From DASXUX01 sp036504595 (GTDB lineage Bacteria; Planctomycetota; SZUA-567; H5-PLA8): a stretch of DNA of 64,000 nucleotides. A program made the position numbers and the translations under genes. Positions 24,468 through 32,585 of this stretch are shown here, piece by piece. Each line of letters begins with the position of its first letter. The stretch's first letter is position 1. The DNA is taken from contig DASXUX010000067.1 in assembly GCA_036504595.1 (NCBI GenBank), positions 310,001 to 374,000 of the forward strand, in the 5' to 3' direction. The notes below the pieces were generated by a model. It saw only the letters and a list, made by a program, of their open reading frames with translations. It had not been told where the DNA came from and made no database searches.

Positions 24468-26666
24468 CTACCGGTCGAACCTGAAGGTCCGCAAGCGCAG
24501 GCTGTTCCCGACCACACTCACATCGCTGAGCACCATCGCCAAGCTGGCCAACATCGGGTTCACCAGCCCGAGCGACGCGACCGGAATCAGCACCACGTTA
24601 TAGACAAATGCAAAGAACAGGTTCTGCTTGATCGTGCGCATCGTCCGCCGCGAAAGCAACAGCGCGTGGACCACGCTTTGAATATCGCTGCGCAGCAGCG
24701 TCACGTCCGCGGTTTCAATCGCCACGTCTGTGCCGCTGCCGATGGCCATGCCGATGTCCGCTTGAGCCAGCGCGGGCGCGTCGTTGATGCCATCGCCGAC
24801 CATCGCGACGATCTTGCCTTGCGCTTGCAGTTGCTTCACTGCATCGGCTTTGCGCTCTGGCAGCACGTCGGCGATGACATGCTCGATGCCGGCCTGCTGA
24901 GCGATCGCGCGCGCGGTGCGTTCGCTGTCGCCGGTCAGCATCACCACGTCCAGCCCCATGGCTCGCAACTGCGCCACCGCCTGCCGCGATGTCGGCCGCA
25001 ACGTATCGCTAATGCCGATGACGCCCATCACTTTTCCATCGCGCGCGACGAAGACCGGCGTTTGAGCGGCCGCCGATAACGCTTCGGCTTCGGCGCTCAG
25101 CGGACCGGTGTCGATGTTGCGCTCGCGCAGCAGGCTGGAATTCCCCAGCAGCAGGCGCTGGCCGTCCACGGTGGCTTCGGCGCCCTGGCCTTCAAGCGCA
25201 CGGAAGTCTTGCACGTTTTGCACGGGCAGGTTCTTTGTCTGAGCTTCCCGCACGATCGCTTCGCCGATGGGATGCTCGCTGCCGGCTTCCACGCTGGCGG
25301 CCAGCCGCAGGAGTTCGGCGGAGTCAACACCCGGCGCGGCATGAATTGCGGTCACGACGGGTTTGCCGGAAGTCAGCGTGCCGGTCTTATCGAGCACCAC
25401 CGTGTTGATGCGCTGAATGCCTTCCAGCGCCGCGCCGCTTTTGATCAAAATGCCGTGCTCCGCGCCCGCGCCCGTTCCCACCATGATCGCTGTCGGCGTG
25501 GCCAGTCCCAGCGCGCACGGGCAGGAAATGATCAGCACCGAGACAAACACCAGCGAGGCCATCGCCCAGCCGTAGCCGGCCAGCAGCCAGGCGCAGAGCG
25601 CCAGCGTCGCCACGGCAATCACCACCGGCACAAAGTACGAACTGACCACGTCGGCCAATCGCGCGATCGGCGCTTTGGACGCTTGAGCGTTCCGCACAAG
25701 CTGAACGATGTGCTGGAGAACCGTATCCGGCCCGACCTTCGTCGCGGTAAATTCGAACGAGCCGCTTTTGTTGATCGTGCCGCCGATGACCGGTTGCCCC
25801 GGGCGTTTTTCGACGGGCATCGGTTCGCCGGTGACCATGGATTCGTCCACGAACGAACTGCCCTGTACGACCTCGCCATCGACGGGGATCTTCCCGCCCG
25901 GACGGACCACGACGCGGTCGCCGACGGCGACTTGTTCAATGGGAACTTCGACCGCCGCGCCGTCGCGGATAACTGTCGCTGTGCGCGGCTGCAAGCCGAT
26001 CAGCTTGCGGATCGCTTCAGACGTCTGGCGTGTGGCGCGCGCTTCCAGCATGCGGCCGGTGAGTATCAGCGTGATGATGACCGCCGCGGCTTCGTAATAA
26101 ACGTGCACGTGCCCAGCCTGAACGAACAGATTCGGCCAGATCGTCGCGACGACGCTGAAGCCGAAGGCGGCAATCACGCCCGTGGCAATCAGCGTGTCCA
26201 TGTTGGTCGTGCGTTTCTTGAATGCCTTCCAAGCCCCGGCGAAAATGTGGCTCGCGCTGAAGAAAAAGACCGGCAGCGTGAGCACCAGCAGCAGCCAATT
26301 TCGCCACCCGTATCCGAGCAGCAAATCTCCCATGCTGATCACGGCGATCGGCACGCTGAAGATCACCGCCACGATCAGCTTGCGCCTCAGAATGCGGTCG
26401 GCCTTGCGCCGCCGCGCGTCCTCCTCTTCGGGCGAAAGACTTGGATCAAACGGCTGATAGCCCGCCTCGGCAATAGCTTTCTTAATCGCAGCCACGTCGG
26501 TTTTGGCCGGATCGTATTCGATCCGCGCTTCATGCATGGGCAAGCTGACGCTGACGCCGCTGACCCCGGGAAGCTTGAGCACTTCGGTCTCGACGCGCCT
26601 GCTACAGGAAACGCAATGCATGCCTTCGACTCGCAGCGTGCACTGCTGGGTGCTGCCGTTACTCAT
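24468..26666 (-). CDS. copA: Copper-type P1B ATPase
   Basis: 732 aa from the ATG at 26666. It exports Cu(I)-type ions across the inner membrane using ATP. An N-terminal heavy-metal domain has GMHCVSC (about 14-20). The membrane CPC motif lies in SCPCALG (about 378-384). DKTGT (about 423), SEHPIG, MLTGD and VGDGINDAP are all present. The C-terminal helices have YNVVLIP and LSDVSVVGNSLRL, as in the Cu(I) subgroup, although the usual MxxSS is SD here. The frame stays open far upstream to 27248, but that stretch crosses a heptad array and antisense sequence. No CsoR/CueR-type regulator is adjacent. Confidence 0.93.
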   Translation of the reverse strand: MSNGSTQQCTLRVEGMHCVSCSRRVETEVLKLPGVSGVSVSLPMHEARIEYDPAKTDVAAIKKAIAEAGYQPFDPSLSPEEEDARRRKADRILRRKLIVAVIFSVPIAVISMGDLLLGYGWRNWLLLVLTLPVFFFSASHIFAGAWKAFKKRTTNMDTLIATGVIAAFGFSVVATIWPNLFVQAGHVHVYYEAAAVIITLILTGRMLEARATRQTSEAIRKLIGLQPRTATVIRDGAAVEVPIEQVAVGDRVVVRPGGKIPVDGEVVQGSSFVDESMVTGEPMPVEKRPGQPVIGGTINKSGSFEFTATKVGPDTVLQHIVQLVRNAQASKAPIARLADVVSSYFVPVVIAVATLALCAWLLAGYGWAMASLVFVSVLIISCPCALGLATPTAIMVGTGAGAEHGILIKSGAALEGIQRINTVVLDKTGTLTSGKPVVTAIHAAPGVDSAELLRLAASVEAGSEHPIGEAIVREAQTKNLPVQNVQDFRALEGQGAEATVDGQRLLLGNSSLLRERNIDTGPLSAEAEALSAAAQTPVFVARDGKVMGVIGISDTLRPTSRQAVAQLRAMGLDVVMLTGDSERTARAIAQQAGIEHVIADVLPERKADAVKQLQAQGKIVAMVGDGINDAPALAQADIGMAIGSGTDVAIETADVTLLRSDIQSVVHALLLSRRTMRTIKQNLFFAFVYNVVLIPVASLGLVNPMLASLAMVLSDVSVVGNSLRLRTFRFDR

Positions 26667-26695
26667 AGGTTGATTATACCAGAACGAGAACAGCC

Positions 26696-26792
26696 GGGTA
26701 TAGGGTATAGGGTATGGGGCATGGGGTATGGGGTATGGGCGTGGCTTGCAGGAGAATCCGCCCCGATACCCTATACCCCATACCCGATACCC
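26696..26792. repeat. Heptad array 7, inverted pair (unit GGGTATA/GGGTATG)
   Basis: Left arm 26696-26741 of GGGTATR units, 19-bp spacer, right arm 26761-26792 of the complement. It can fold into a long imperfect hairpin between the copA start and the deaminase-like gene stop. It closely resembles array 8. Confidence 0.9.
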
Positions 26793-26800
26793 CCGTTCCG

Positions 26801-27736
26801 TTAATGCATTTCCACCTCGCAGCTCTTCAACGCCGGGCGATAGAAACTGAAGCGCACATTTCCGTGCAGACCCAACATCGACATCGGCACCGCTGTGTCT
26901 ACGATCTTCTTGCTGATCATCAGCGTCGTCAGGCGCATGCCGAAGGGATTGTCGTGGCATCCCGGATGCCAGATCGAGACGCATTCGGACTTGAACGTTT
27001 CGTACGGCCCGACGGACAGCGCCTGCGTCGGGACCATGTAGACCTGCCCGCCGCCGGACGTGCGCGCGTTCTGAATTAGCGTGATCGGATGCAGATCGAC
27101 GACGCGCGCGCGCAGCTCCTTGAATTCGTCCGGCGATGGCGGCGCGTCCTTGTGCTTGCCGGCGCGCTTGACCGGATCGTTGAACGCCCAGTGCTTCGTT
27201 TCGCCCTGTCCACCCTGCATGATCACGCAGCGCGCGCGAGTGTACCATTCGGTGTATTCCGCCAGTTTCGCCGCCTTGGGGAAATGCAGATTCGTATCCG
27301 GCATCACCAGATCGGAGCGGATTCTGCTAAAGCACAGTTCGCGGTCGGCTTTCTCGAACGAGAGCGGAAAACTGATCGGCGTTTCGCTTCCGTCTTTGTA
27401 CCACTCATCCATGCCCCAGAAGTGCGCGTGCTTCAGATTCAGACCCATCGAATTCACGAGCTGCGCGACCAGCGGCAACTGCTCGGTCGGGCCGATCGGC
27501 CCGCAGATTCCCGCCGGCCGTTCTGGCGTGGCCTGCGACCAGGCCTCGATGTATTCGAGTGCCTCGGCAAGATAGAAGCTTTCGATGGTCTCGTAGAAGC
27601 GGACCTGAAACCCTGGTCGCGAGAGCTTGAGCATTTCGTCCGGCGTCAGCCGCGCCGCCTTTTCGAGCAGAACGCGGTCAAGGGTCGTGTAGTCCCACCA
27701 ATCCGGTGCAACGATGCTAAGTGGTCGTTTCGCCAT
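26801..27736 (-). CDS. Glucosamine-6-phosphate deaminase-like isomerase
   Basis: 311 aa from the ATG at 27736 (GAGGGG seven bases before). NagB-type enzymes convert glucosamine-6-P to fructose-6-P and ammonia. The sugar-phosphate loop appears as GPIGPTEQLPLVAQLV, the catalytic Asp block as HFWGMDEWYKD, and a later GLHGNVRF matches the GxHG region. The protein is about 45 residues longer than NagB and diverged, so substrate is uncertain. It lies downstream of a PIG-L deacetylase gene on the same strand, which suggests N-acetylglucosamine use, although array 8 separates them. Confidence 0.75.
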   Translation of the reverse strand: MAKRPLSIVAPDWWDYTTLDRVLLEKAARLTPDEMLKLSRPGFQVRFYETIESFYLAEALEYIEAWSQATPERPAGICGPIGPTEQLPLVAQLVNSMGLNLKHAHFWGMDEWYKDGSETPISFPLSFEKADRELCFSRIRSDLVMPDTNLHFPKAAKLAEYTEWYTRARCVIMQGGQGETKHWAFNDPVKRAGKHKDAPPSPDEFKELRARVVDLHPITLIQNARTSGGGQVYMVPTQALSVGPYETFKSECVSIWHPGCHDNPFGMRLTTLMISKKIVDTAVPMSMLGLHGNVRFSFYRPALKSCEVEMH

Positions 27737-27778
27737 GTCAGTTCCCCTCCGCAGGAAAGTCTCTACCATCATCGGAAC

Positions 27779-27863
27779 TCGGGTATCGGGTATTGGGTAT
27801 GGGGTATCGTGATGGCCTGTCACCAGCCACACCCCATACCCTATACCCGATACCCTATACCCC
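27779..27863. repeat. Heptad array 8, inverted pair (unit GGGTATC/GGGTATG)
   Basis: Left arm 27779-27808, right arm 27830-27863, with the spacer including GATGGCCTGTCACC. It resembles array 7, one kilobase away; together the two flank the deaminase-like gene. The right arm overlaps the last codons of the PIG-L gene. Confidence 0.9.
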
Positions 27864-28667
27864 GCTTCCGTTGCGCCGCTTGGCGTCCATCTGGTACTCG
27901 GCATCCACAACGACCTTCTTTCCCAACGCCGCCGAAAGCGGATCGAAGTCCTCCGCGCCAAAGCCCAACGGGTTGTGGCGGCGCCAGCCTTCCGCTTGCG
28001 AAAACTTACCTGACATCTTTCCGACTTCGCCGCACATGTCCACCATCGTCTTTGCGTATGAGCCTAAGCCCTGGCTCTTGTCCAGCCAGTCGCTTTGGCT
28101 GGCGTGGCAGAGCAACATCTTCTGTTTCTGCTCGATGACGGAGCTCACGTCCACGTATTGCCCCGCCCAGATGCGTTGCGAGAGGCCATCGCGCAAGCCG
28201 TAGGGCAGCGCGTGATACACGGCGCACGGCGTGGTGATCGGCGGGCGCTTCGGGCTGGTCGGAAAATTCCGCATCCCGCGCGTGAACGCCGCGCTGACGG
28301 CCAGGCGCGCGGTGTTCGAATGGTCTTCCATGTAATCCTGCGGGGAAGGCACGAGCAGAATTTCGGGCGAAACTTCGCGCACGACGGCCGCGAGTTTTGC
28401 CAGCGTTTTCTTGTCGTAGAAAACGTCCAGGTCCGGCACAAGGCTGTGGTGGTACGTCGCGCCGATCAGCATCGACGCGCTTTGCGCTTCTTTGCGCCGG
28501 ATGCGCACGATCTGCTGGCGCGAATACACGGCGGTTCCGCAGCAGCCGTCAGCCACATTCATGTAGTGGATCTCGTAGCCGGCGCTCTTCAGCAGGATGA
28601 GCGTCCCCGCCATCATGAATTCAATGTCGTCAGGGTGAGCGCCAATGGCGAAAGCGGTGTGGGTCAT
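27855..28667 (-). CDS. PIG-L family N-acetylglucosamine-type deacetylase
   Basis: 270 aa. The zinc-site motif GAHPDDIE lies near the start and the second ligand in EDHSNTAR near the middle, which is the PIG-L/MshB/BshB signature. These enzymes remove acetyl from GlcNAc-type sugars or conjugates. No signal peptide, so it acts in the cytoplasm. With the deaminase-like gene downstream it could form a deacetylase-deaminase pair feeding amino sugars into glycolysis. Its upstream region carries four copies of an unusual 23-bp repeat that may control it. Confidence 0.9.
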   Translation of the reverse strand: MTHTAFAIGAHPDDIEFMMAGTLILLKSAGYEIHYMNVADGCCGTAVYSRQQIVRIRRKEAQSASMLIGATYHHSLVPDLDVFYDKKTLAKLAAVVREVSPEILLVPSPQDYMEDHSNTARLAVSAAFTRGMRNFPTSPKRPPITTPCAVYHALPYGLRDGLSQRIWAGQYVDVSSVIEQKQKMLLCHASQSDWLDKSQGLGSYAKTMVDMCGEVGKMSGKFSQAEGWRRHNPLGFGAEDFDPLSAALGKKVVVDAEYQMDAKRRNGSGV

Positions 28668-28691
28668 GTCAAGCTTCCTCGTCGTTCATCG

Positions 28692-28714
28692 TGTAAAAAA
28701 CTGCACATGTGGTG
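28692..28714. repeat. TGTAAAAAA-STGCACATGTG repeat, copy 1
   Basis: Core TGTAAAAAACTGCACATGTG followed by GTG. The spacer after it holds a perfect 10-bp hairpin (ATCGGTCTGC at 28723, GCAGACCGAT at 28746). Confidence 0.9.
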
Positions 28715-28777
28715 GTCGTGCCATCGGTCTGCGCCTTTTCTGTTTGCAGACCGATGCCCAACTCGCTGCACGCCCCC

Positions 28778-28800
28778 TGTAAAAAAGTGCACATGTGGTG
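28778..28800. repeat. TGTAAAAAA-STGCACATGTG repeat, copy 2
   Basis: TGTAAAAAAGTGCACATGTG followed by GTG; 86 bp after copy 1. It is followed by ATCCATTGCGTGCTTGC. Confidence 0.9.
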
Positions 28801-28850
28801 ATCCATTGCGTGCTTGCCCTATTTAAGGCTCACAAGCCCGACTGCTTTCC

Positions 28851-28873
28851 TGTAAAAAACTGCACATGTGGTG
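28851..28873. repeat. TGTAAAAAA-STGCACATGTG repeat, copy 3
   Basis: Identical to copy 1; 73 bp after copy 2. It is followed by ATCCGCTGCGCACTTGC, similar to the flank of copy 2. Confidence 0.9.
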
Positions 28874-28924
28874 ATCCGCTGCGCACTTGCATCGCGCTCA
28901 GGCCTCAACCCGCCCGACTTTCTC

Positions 28925-28947
28925 TGTAAAAAAGTGCACATGTGCAC
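28925..28947. repeat. TGTAAAAAA-STGCACATGTG repeat, copy 4
   Basis: Starts TGTAAAAAAGTGCACATGTG; 74 bp after copy 3. Here the core extends to the perfect 14-bp palindrome GTGCACATGTGCAC (28934-28947). Confidence 0.9.
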
Positions 28948-29099
28948 ACCCGAACTCGTCCGTTCTCATGGACACGCGCCCCATGAGGGCATAGTATCTC
29001 TCCTGCCCCCTACATACTGACGTCAATCGCTGCTTTTTCCTGCAAAGTTTATTAAGATTATTTTAGGTTAGAAGCAGAGCGGTTCATTCTGGCCACTGC

Positions 29100-30071
29100 C
29101 TACTTTCCGTTCAGGTGCTCCGTCACCAGCTTCTTGAACACGTCGATCTGCTCGTTGGTCTCGAACCCGGCGATCATGCAATCCACCGCCCCGCAGCTCA
29201 GCGCGAACTTGATTGACTCCGAAAGCTGCGACGCTGAGCAGTCGCCTTGCCCGTTGATCTTCATCCCGATCACGCCTTTGCCGGCTTTGCGAGCGGCCTT
29301 GAGCACCGGCACCACCTCTTCGGGAGTGGCATCCATATGCATCTGGAAGGGGTTGATCCGCGCGTGGATCACATCCACCCATGGCTCAGCGGCTGCGGTT
29401 TTCAACGCGGGAAGTGAATGACACGTCACGCCGTGCGCTTTAATCAGGCCCTGCTCTTTCAGCTTGGCCAGCAGGTCCATCTGCTTGCGCTCTTCTTCGT
29501 TCCACTGCGCCGATTCCACCGCGTGGAGTTGCACCAGGTCGATGCACTCCGTCTGCAGCTCCTTCAAAAAGCGCTTCACGCACACGTCGGCGTCGGGCCG
29601 GTCGCCTTCAGGAATCCCATCCGGCTTGAACCAGATCTTGGTCGAAACCACGTAGCTATCGCGCGGCTTGCCTTTCAGGAATCCGCCGACAATCTCGTGC
29701 GTGCCGTACAGGTCCGCGCAGTCGTAGAAACGAATCCCCTGGTCGTACTCGTAATTGAGCAGCGCCTCGAACTTCGCCTTGCCCATCCGCGTGTGATTGC
29801 TCTCACGCTGCCAGCCGCGCATCCCCGTGCCGGCTCCAATGCGTGAGCACTTCAGCCTTTTGCCGAGGGCCACCAGCGCCGTCGCTTCCTCGGCCGCGTA
29901 GCTGCTCTTGCTTGCCATCACCGCGCCCAACGCCCCGGCCGCGGCCGCCTTCAAGAACACGCGCCGTTCGATCTCCTTGTGGCACGGGCAGCCTCTGTTT
30001 GCTATTGGCTGCCCGTGTGCAACGTTTTCGTTTGCGGATTGCCGATCTCGGATTGCGGACTTGCCTGACAT
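29100..30071 (-). CDS. Tat-exported aldo/keto reductase
   Basis: 323 aa from the ATG at 30071 (GGGAG upstream). A twin-arginine signal (ERRVFLKAAAAGALGAV) starts near residue 35, so the enzyme is probably exported folded. The AKR tetrad is visible: D and Y in RFYDCADLYG, K in VVSTKIW and H in DLVQLHAV. The substrate is unknown. The 34 residues before the Tat motif are made of repeats: a CCGCAAT-type heptad run and the CACGGGCAGCC hairpin, encoding HGQPIANRGCPC. Translation may begin within or after these repeats. Confidence 0.85.
   Translation of the reverse strand: MSGKSAIRDRQSANENVAHGQPIANRGCPCHKEIERRVFLKAAAAGALGAVMASKSSYAAEEATALVALGKRLKCSRIGAGTGMRGWQRESNHTRMGKAKFEALLNYEYDQGIRFYDCADLYGTHEIVGGFLKGKPRDSYVVSTKIWFKPDGIPEGDRPDADVCVKRFLKELQTECIDLVQLHAVESAQWNEEERKQMDLLAKLKEQGLIKAHGVTCHSLPALKTAAAEPWVDVIHARINPFQMHMDATPEEVVPVLKAARKAGKGVIGMKINGQGDCSASQLSESIKFALSCGAVDCMIAGFETNEQIDVFKKLVTEHLNGK
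29983..30017. repeat. CACGGGCAGCC hairpin, copy B
   Basis: CACGGGCAGCC-tctgtttgctatt-GGCTGCCCGTG, read in frame just before the Tat motif of the reductase. Confidence 0.9.
30030..30062. repeat. Heptad array (unit CGGATTG) inside CDS leader
   Basis: GCGGATTGCCGATCTCGGAT and onward; about four imperfect 7-bp units in the N-terminal codons of the reductase gene. Confidence 0.65.
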
Positions 30072-30147
30072 GCGGAATCTCCCTGGTTTCACCCCAAATA
30101 TAACTTCTATTTCCCTCGCGATAATCCGCAAACACGAAAACGAACGC

Positions 30148-30250
30148 ACCAGATCCCAGACTCCAGACCCCCAGACTCCAGACACCAGACACCAGACTCC
30201 AGACTCCAGACACCAGGCACCAGACCCCAGCCACCAGACCACCAGACCAC
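30148..30250. repeat. Heptad array 9 (unit CCAGACT/CCAGACA)
   Basis: About fourteen 7-bp units upstream of the reductase gene, direct orientation only. The rest of 30072-30374 shows no gene. Confidence 0.95.
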
Positions 30251-30374
30251 TACTCCCCAGAATTTACGCAAATTTCTTCCAGAACCCGACTTAATAGGCG
30301 TCTAACAGACATTAGTAGAAGTAACGGGCGCTACGTTTGCTACGCCTGCTTAAATGGAGTAGTGTTGATCAAAC

Positions 30375-30566
30375 ATGATGCTCAAAAAAGAAGCGAAAGC
30401 TACCAAAGTCAACAGAGCGACCCGGATGGTCGAACAGCAGAAATGCATTAAGTGCGGGCGTAACGCGACGCGTTCGCCATATCGTAATCTTTGCATTGTC
30501 TGCGCCAGCCGGGCTCGCCGACAGGACGTCTTGCCATATTCGGCGGAGAACACCTCGCTCGAATAA
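30375..30566 (+). CDS. Small CxxC-CxxC zinc-ribbon-like protein
   Basis: 63 aa with cysteines at 24, 27, 40 and 43 (CIKCGRN...LCIVC), a spacing suited to one zinc ion, and a basic N-terminus (MLKKEAKATKVNRATR). It could bind nucleic acid or ribosomes; no family is recognised. A Shine-Dalgarno is not obvious. Composition is less GC-rich than the neighbours. It faces the MFS gene, whose stop lies 22 bases away. Confidence 0.55.
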   Translation: MMLKKEAKATKVNRATRMVEQQKCIKCGRNATRSPYRNLCIVCASRARRQDVLPYSAENTSLE

Positions 30567-30587
30567 CGCACGTTGTGTTTGTCCTGC

Positions 30588-31985
30588 TTAGGTACCGCTG
30601 CTTGTTGTCTCTTCGGCAGGCTGTGGCTGAAGCACGGGTTCTTCCTTTTTCCTGCCGCGCTCTGCCAGAGCGATCGCGCCGAAGATGATGATCAAGGCCG
30701 CAGGGAACGCCGCGACCCAGCGGAAGGTCGTTTTCGCAGCGCTTCGGCGTGCTTCTTCCAGCGAATTCTTCTCAGGCTCCGCCAGCTTCTTTTCGAGTGC
30801 TGCGTCCACTCGACCGTTCTCTACCACTTTGGCTTTGACCTCGGCGGGCGTATTGGCAAGTGTGTACTCATCGTGCATTTTTCCCATCGCGGGGACTGAA
30901 ACGTACGCCAAGAACAGCCCCGCCATCGCTCCGATCACACCCAGCAGAAACGCTCCGCCTTTCGGGAAGCGCTCCGCCGTCACGCCCAGCATCGTGGGCC
31001 AGTAGTAGGCGACGCCGACGCTGAACACCGTCGCGGCGACAAATAGGCCGCCGATGGTCGTCGCGTAGCTGAGGCACAGCAGCCCGGCGCAGGACACCAC
31101 GGAGGAGGCCAGCAGGATCCCTGTCGGCGATAGAAGACGTTCGACGTGGCGGACATTCAGCCGCAGCACGAACATCAGCCCTGCGCCATAGACCAGGCAC
31201 AGCACGCCGCGCAGCCAGGCGTTCTCTCCCAAAGCTGTTTTGCCGATGATATCGTTCACGAACACGCCCACCCAGCGGTTCGGCGCCAGCTCCGTCGAAG
31301 CCGTCAGGAACATGCAGATGACCAGCAGCAGGAACATCGGGCGCAGCGCTTCGCTCAGCATCACCTTCGCCGGCACCCCGGCTTGAGCGCGCTCTGTTTG
31401 CGGGAACTTTTGCCTGAAGATCAGGAACGCGTAGAACACAATCGGAACATAAACGCAGCCCATCTTGATCTGCCAGCTTATCCACACCGTCGCTTCCGAA
31501 GCGCCGACAACCTGCAGCAGGCCGCTGATGCCCGCGCCCAGCAATCCGCCGATGATAATCCCACCCGGCCACCACGCGTGCAGGACGTTCATAACCCGGA
31601 CTTTCTTTTCCGGGTAGAGCGTCGCCCCCAAGGGGTTGATCGCAGCCTCCACCAGGCTGCCGGCGATGGCCAGCAGAGTCCACCCCAGCGTCAGGCTCCA
31701 GAATCCCTGCGCCAGGAGGATCGCCGTCAGTCCTAAGGTGTGCGCGGCGCAGGCCAGCCACAAAGCTGTCCCGATTCCCACATAATCGAGGAGCGCGCCG
31801 CCGAGAAACAACACGGTTGTGCCGAAAATAGCTCCCCACGATGTTGCCTGCCCGACCTCCAGCTTCGTCAGTTTGAAGAACTTCTCGAAATCGCCCATGA
31901 TGTCGGTGCAGATTCCGAAAAACATGGCGTTGGTCGTCAGCGCCGCGCAGGCGGCGATGAACAGTCTCTTGCGATTGTCGGCCAC
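30588..31985 (-). CDS. MFS transporter, probably for sugars
   Basis: 465 aa with about twelve hydrophobic helices and extra C-terminal charged sequence between the last two helices (EVKAKVVENGRVDAALEKKL). Its N-terminal half has MFFGICTDIMGDFEKFF and an 'NPLGATLYPEKKVRVMNVLH' region like the FucP/GalP-type sugar porters of the major facilitator superfamily. I place the start at the GTG at 31985 behind GAGGG; an ATG at 32105 would add 40 residues of non-hydrophobic sequence. Its place beside the amino-sugar genes suggests a carbohydrate substrate, but this is inference. Confidence 0.85.
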   Translation of the reverse strand: MADNRKRLFIAACAALTTNAMFFGICTDIMGDFEKFFKLTKLEVGQATSWGAIFGTTVLFLGGALLDYVGIGTALWLACAAHTLGLTAILLAQGFWSLTLGWTLLAIAGSLVEAAINPLGATLYPEKKVRVMNVLHAWWPGGIIIGGLLGAGISGLLQVVGASEATVWISWQIKMGCVYVPIVFYAFLIFRQKFPQTERAQAGVPAKVMLSEALRPMFLLLVICMFLTASTELAPNRWVGVFVNDIIGKTALGENAWLRGVLCLVYGAGLMFVLRLNVRHVERLLSPTGILLASSVVSCAGLLCLSYATTIGGLFVAATVFSVGVAYYWPTMLGVTAERFPKGGAFLLGVIGAMAGLFLAYVSVPAMGKMHDEYTLANTPAEVKAKVVENGRVDAALEKKLAEPEKNSLEEARRSAAKTTFRWVAAFPAALIIIFGAIALAERGRKKEEPVLQPQPAEETTSSGT

Positions 31986-32585
31986 GGGTGAGCCCTCGCG
32001 AGGAATGCCTCTGCTTGTCGAAAGCGCAGACAGTCTAGCGGGATTTTCCCGAGCACAAACTTCCCTTTCCGAATTTTGCACATAAGACGCACCCAGGTAC
32101 GCCAAGTAAACTTCGTAAAGTGTAGCCGTTCAGTTTGGCAACCACTAACCCCCGCTTTAGGCATTAGTTTCTACACACCCTTCCAACAAGTGGCGCTCCC
32201 CATCGCCGCTAACCATCCGACGTAAAAGCCGTTTGGCCTGAAAGGCCTAAATATGAAAGCCTAGGGCAAGCGAGCAACGCGAGCGCCGCCCTGGGTCCCA
32301 GCGCCCCATGATTCCGTCGCCCTGAAGGGGCAAAACAAATCGCGACTTGTGTAGAAACGAATGTAGAGTTCGCAGCACCCCCGGCTAAGCCGGGGTCGGT
32401 GGGAAACACGCTGAACGCTTATCGTGAATTCTTAGCGCGCCAGTTCTGTTGTACAGAAGGGGAAACTTGGCAACCTTGGCACGTCAGCAGCGTCACAAAT
32501 ATGGAATGGAAGGTGTTGCGTCGGACCTTAGGTTCGGGTAACGTCTAACTGCTTTTGTATTGGCATTTGAGGCCACGGAATCAGC
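31986..32585. other. Long intergenic region upstream of the Ser/Thr kinase
   Basis: About 600 bp between the divergent MFS and kinase genes. It contains the nested-palindrome element at 32162-32363 and a CCCCGGCTAAGCCGGGG hairpin near 32382. The final 200 bp before the kinase are repeat-free and must hold its promoter; I could not identify one firmly. Confidence 0.5.
32162..32363. repeat. Nested-palindrome element, copy 1
   Basis: Ends are a 16-bp inverted repeat, CATTAGTTTCTACACA (32162-32177) against 32348-32363 (15 of 16). The interior holds CTAGGGCAAGCGAGCAACGC and GCCCTGAAGGGGC. The interior is shared with the element at 39776-39970. No transposase is encoded. Confidence 0.75.

Larger units (their letters stand above)
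28668..29099. other. Intergenic region with a four-copy CACATGTG repeat
   Basis: No coding frame is convincing here. Most of 28692-28944 consists of a roughly 73-86 bp unit whose conserved 20-23 bp core is listed separately. The last 80 bases before the AKR stop are AT-rich (TTTATTAAGATTATTTTAGG) and hold no repeat. Confidence 0.6.

Noticed and set aside
26801..27961. Longer N-terminus for the deaminase-like protein
   Set aside because: The extra 75 codons cross heptad array 8 and the PIG-L gene end; the ATG at 27736 has a good ribosome site.
28692..28947. CRISPR array
   Set aside because: Only four repeats of 20-23 bp with 50-63 bp spacers. The spacers resemble each other at both ends and no cas gene is present.
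32162..32363. Insertion sequence
   Set aside because: Has terminal inverted repeats, but at 202 bp has no coding capacity and no visible target-site duplication; described as a structured repeat instead.
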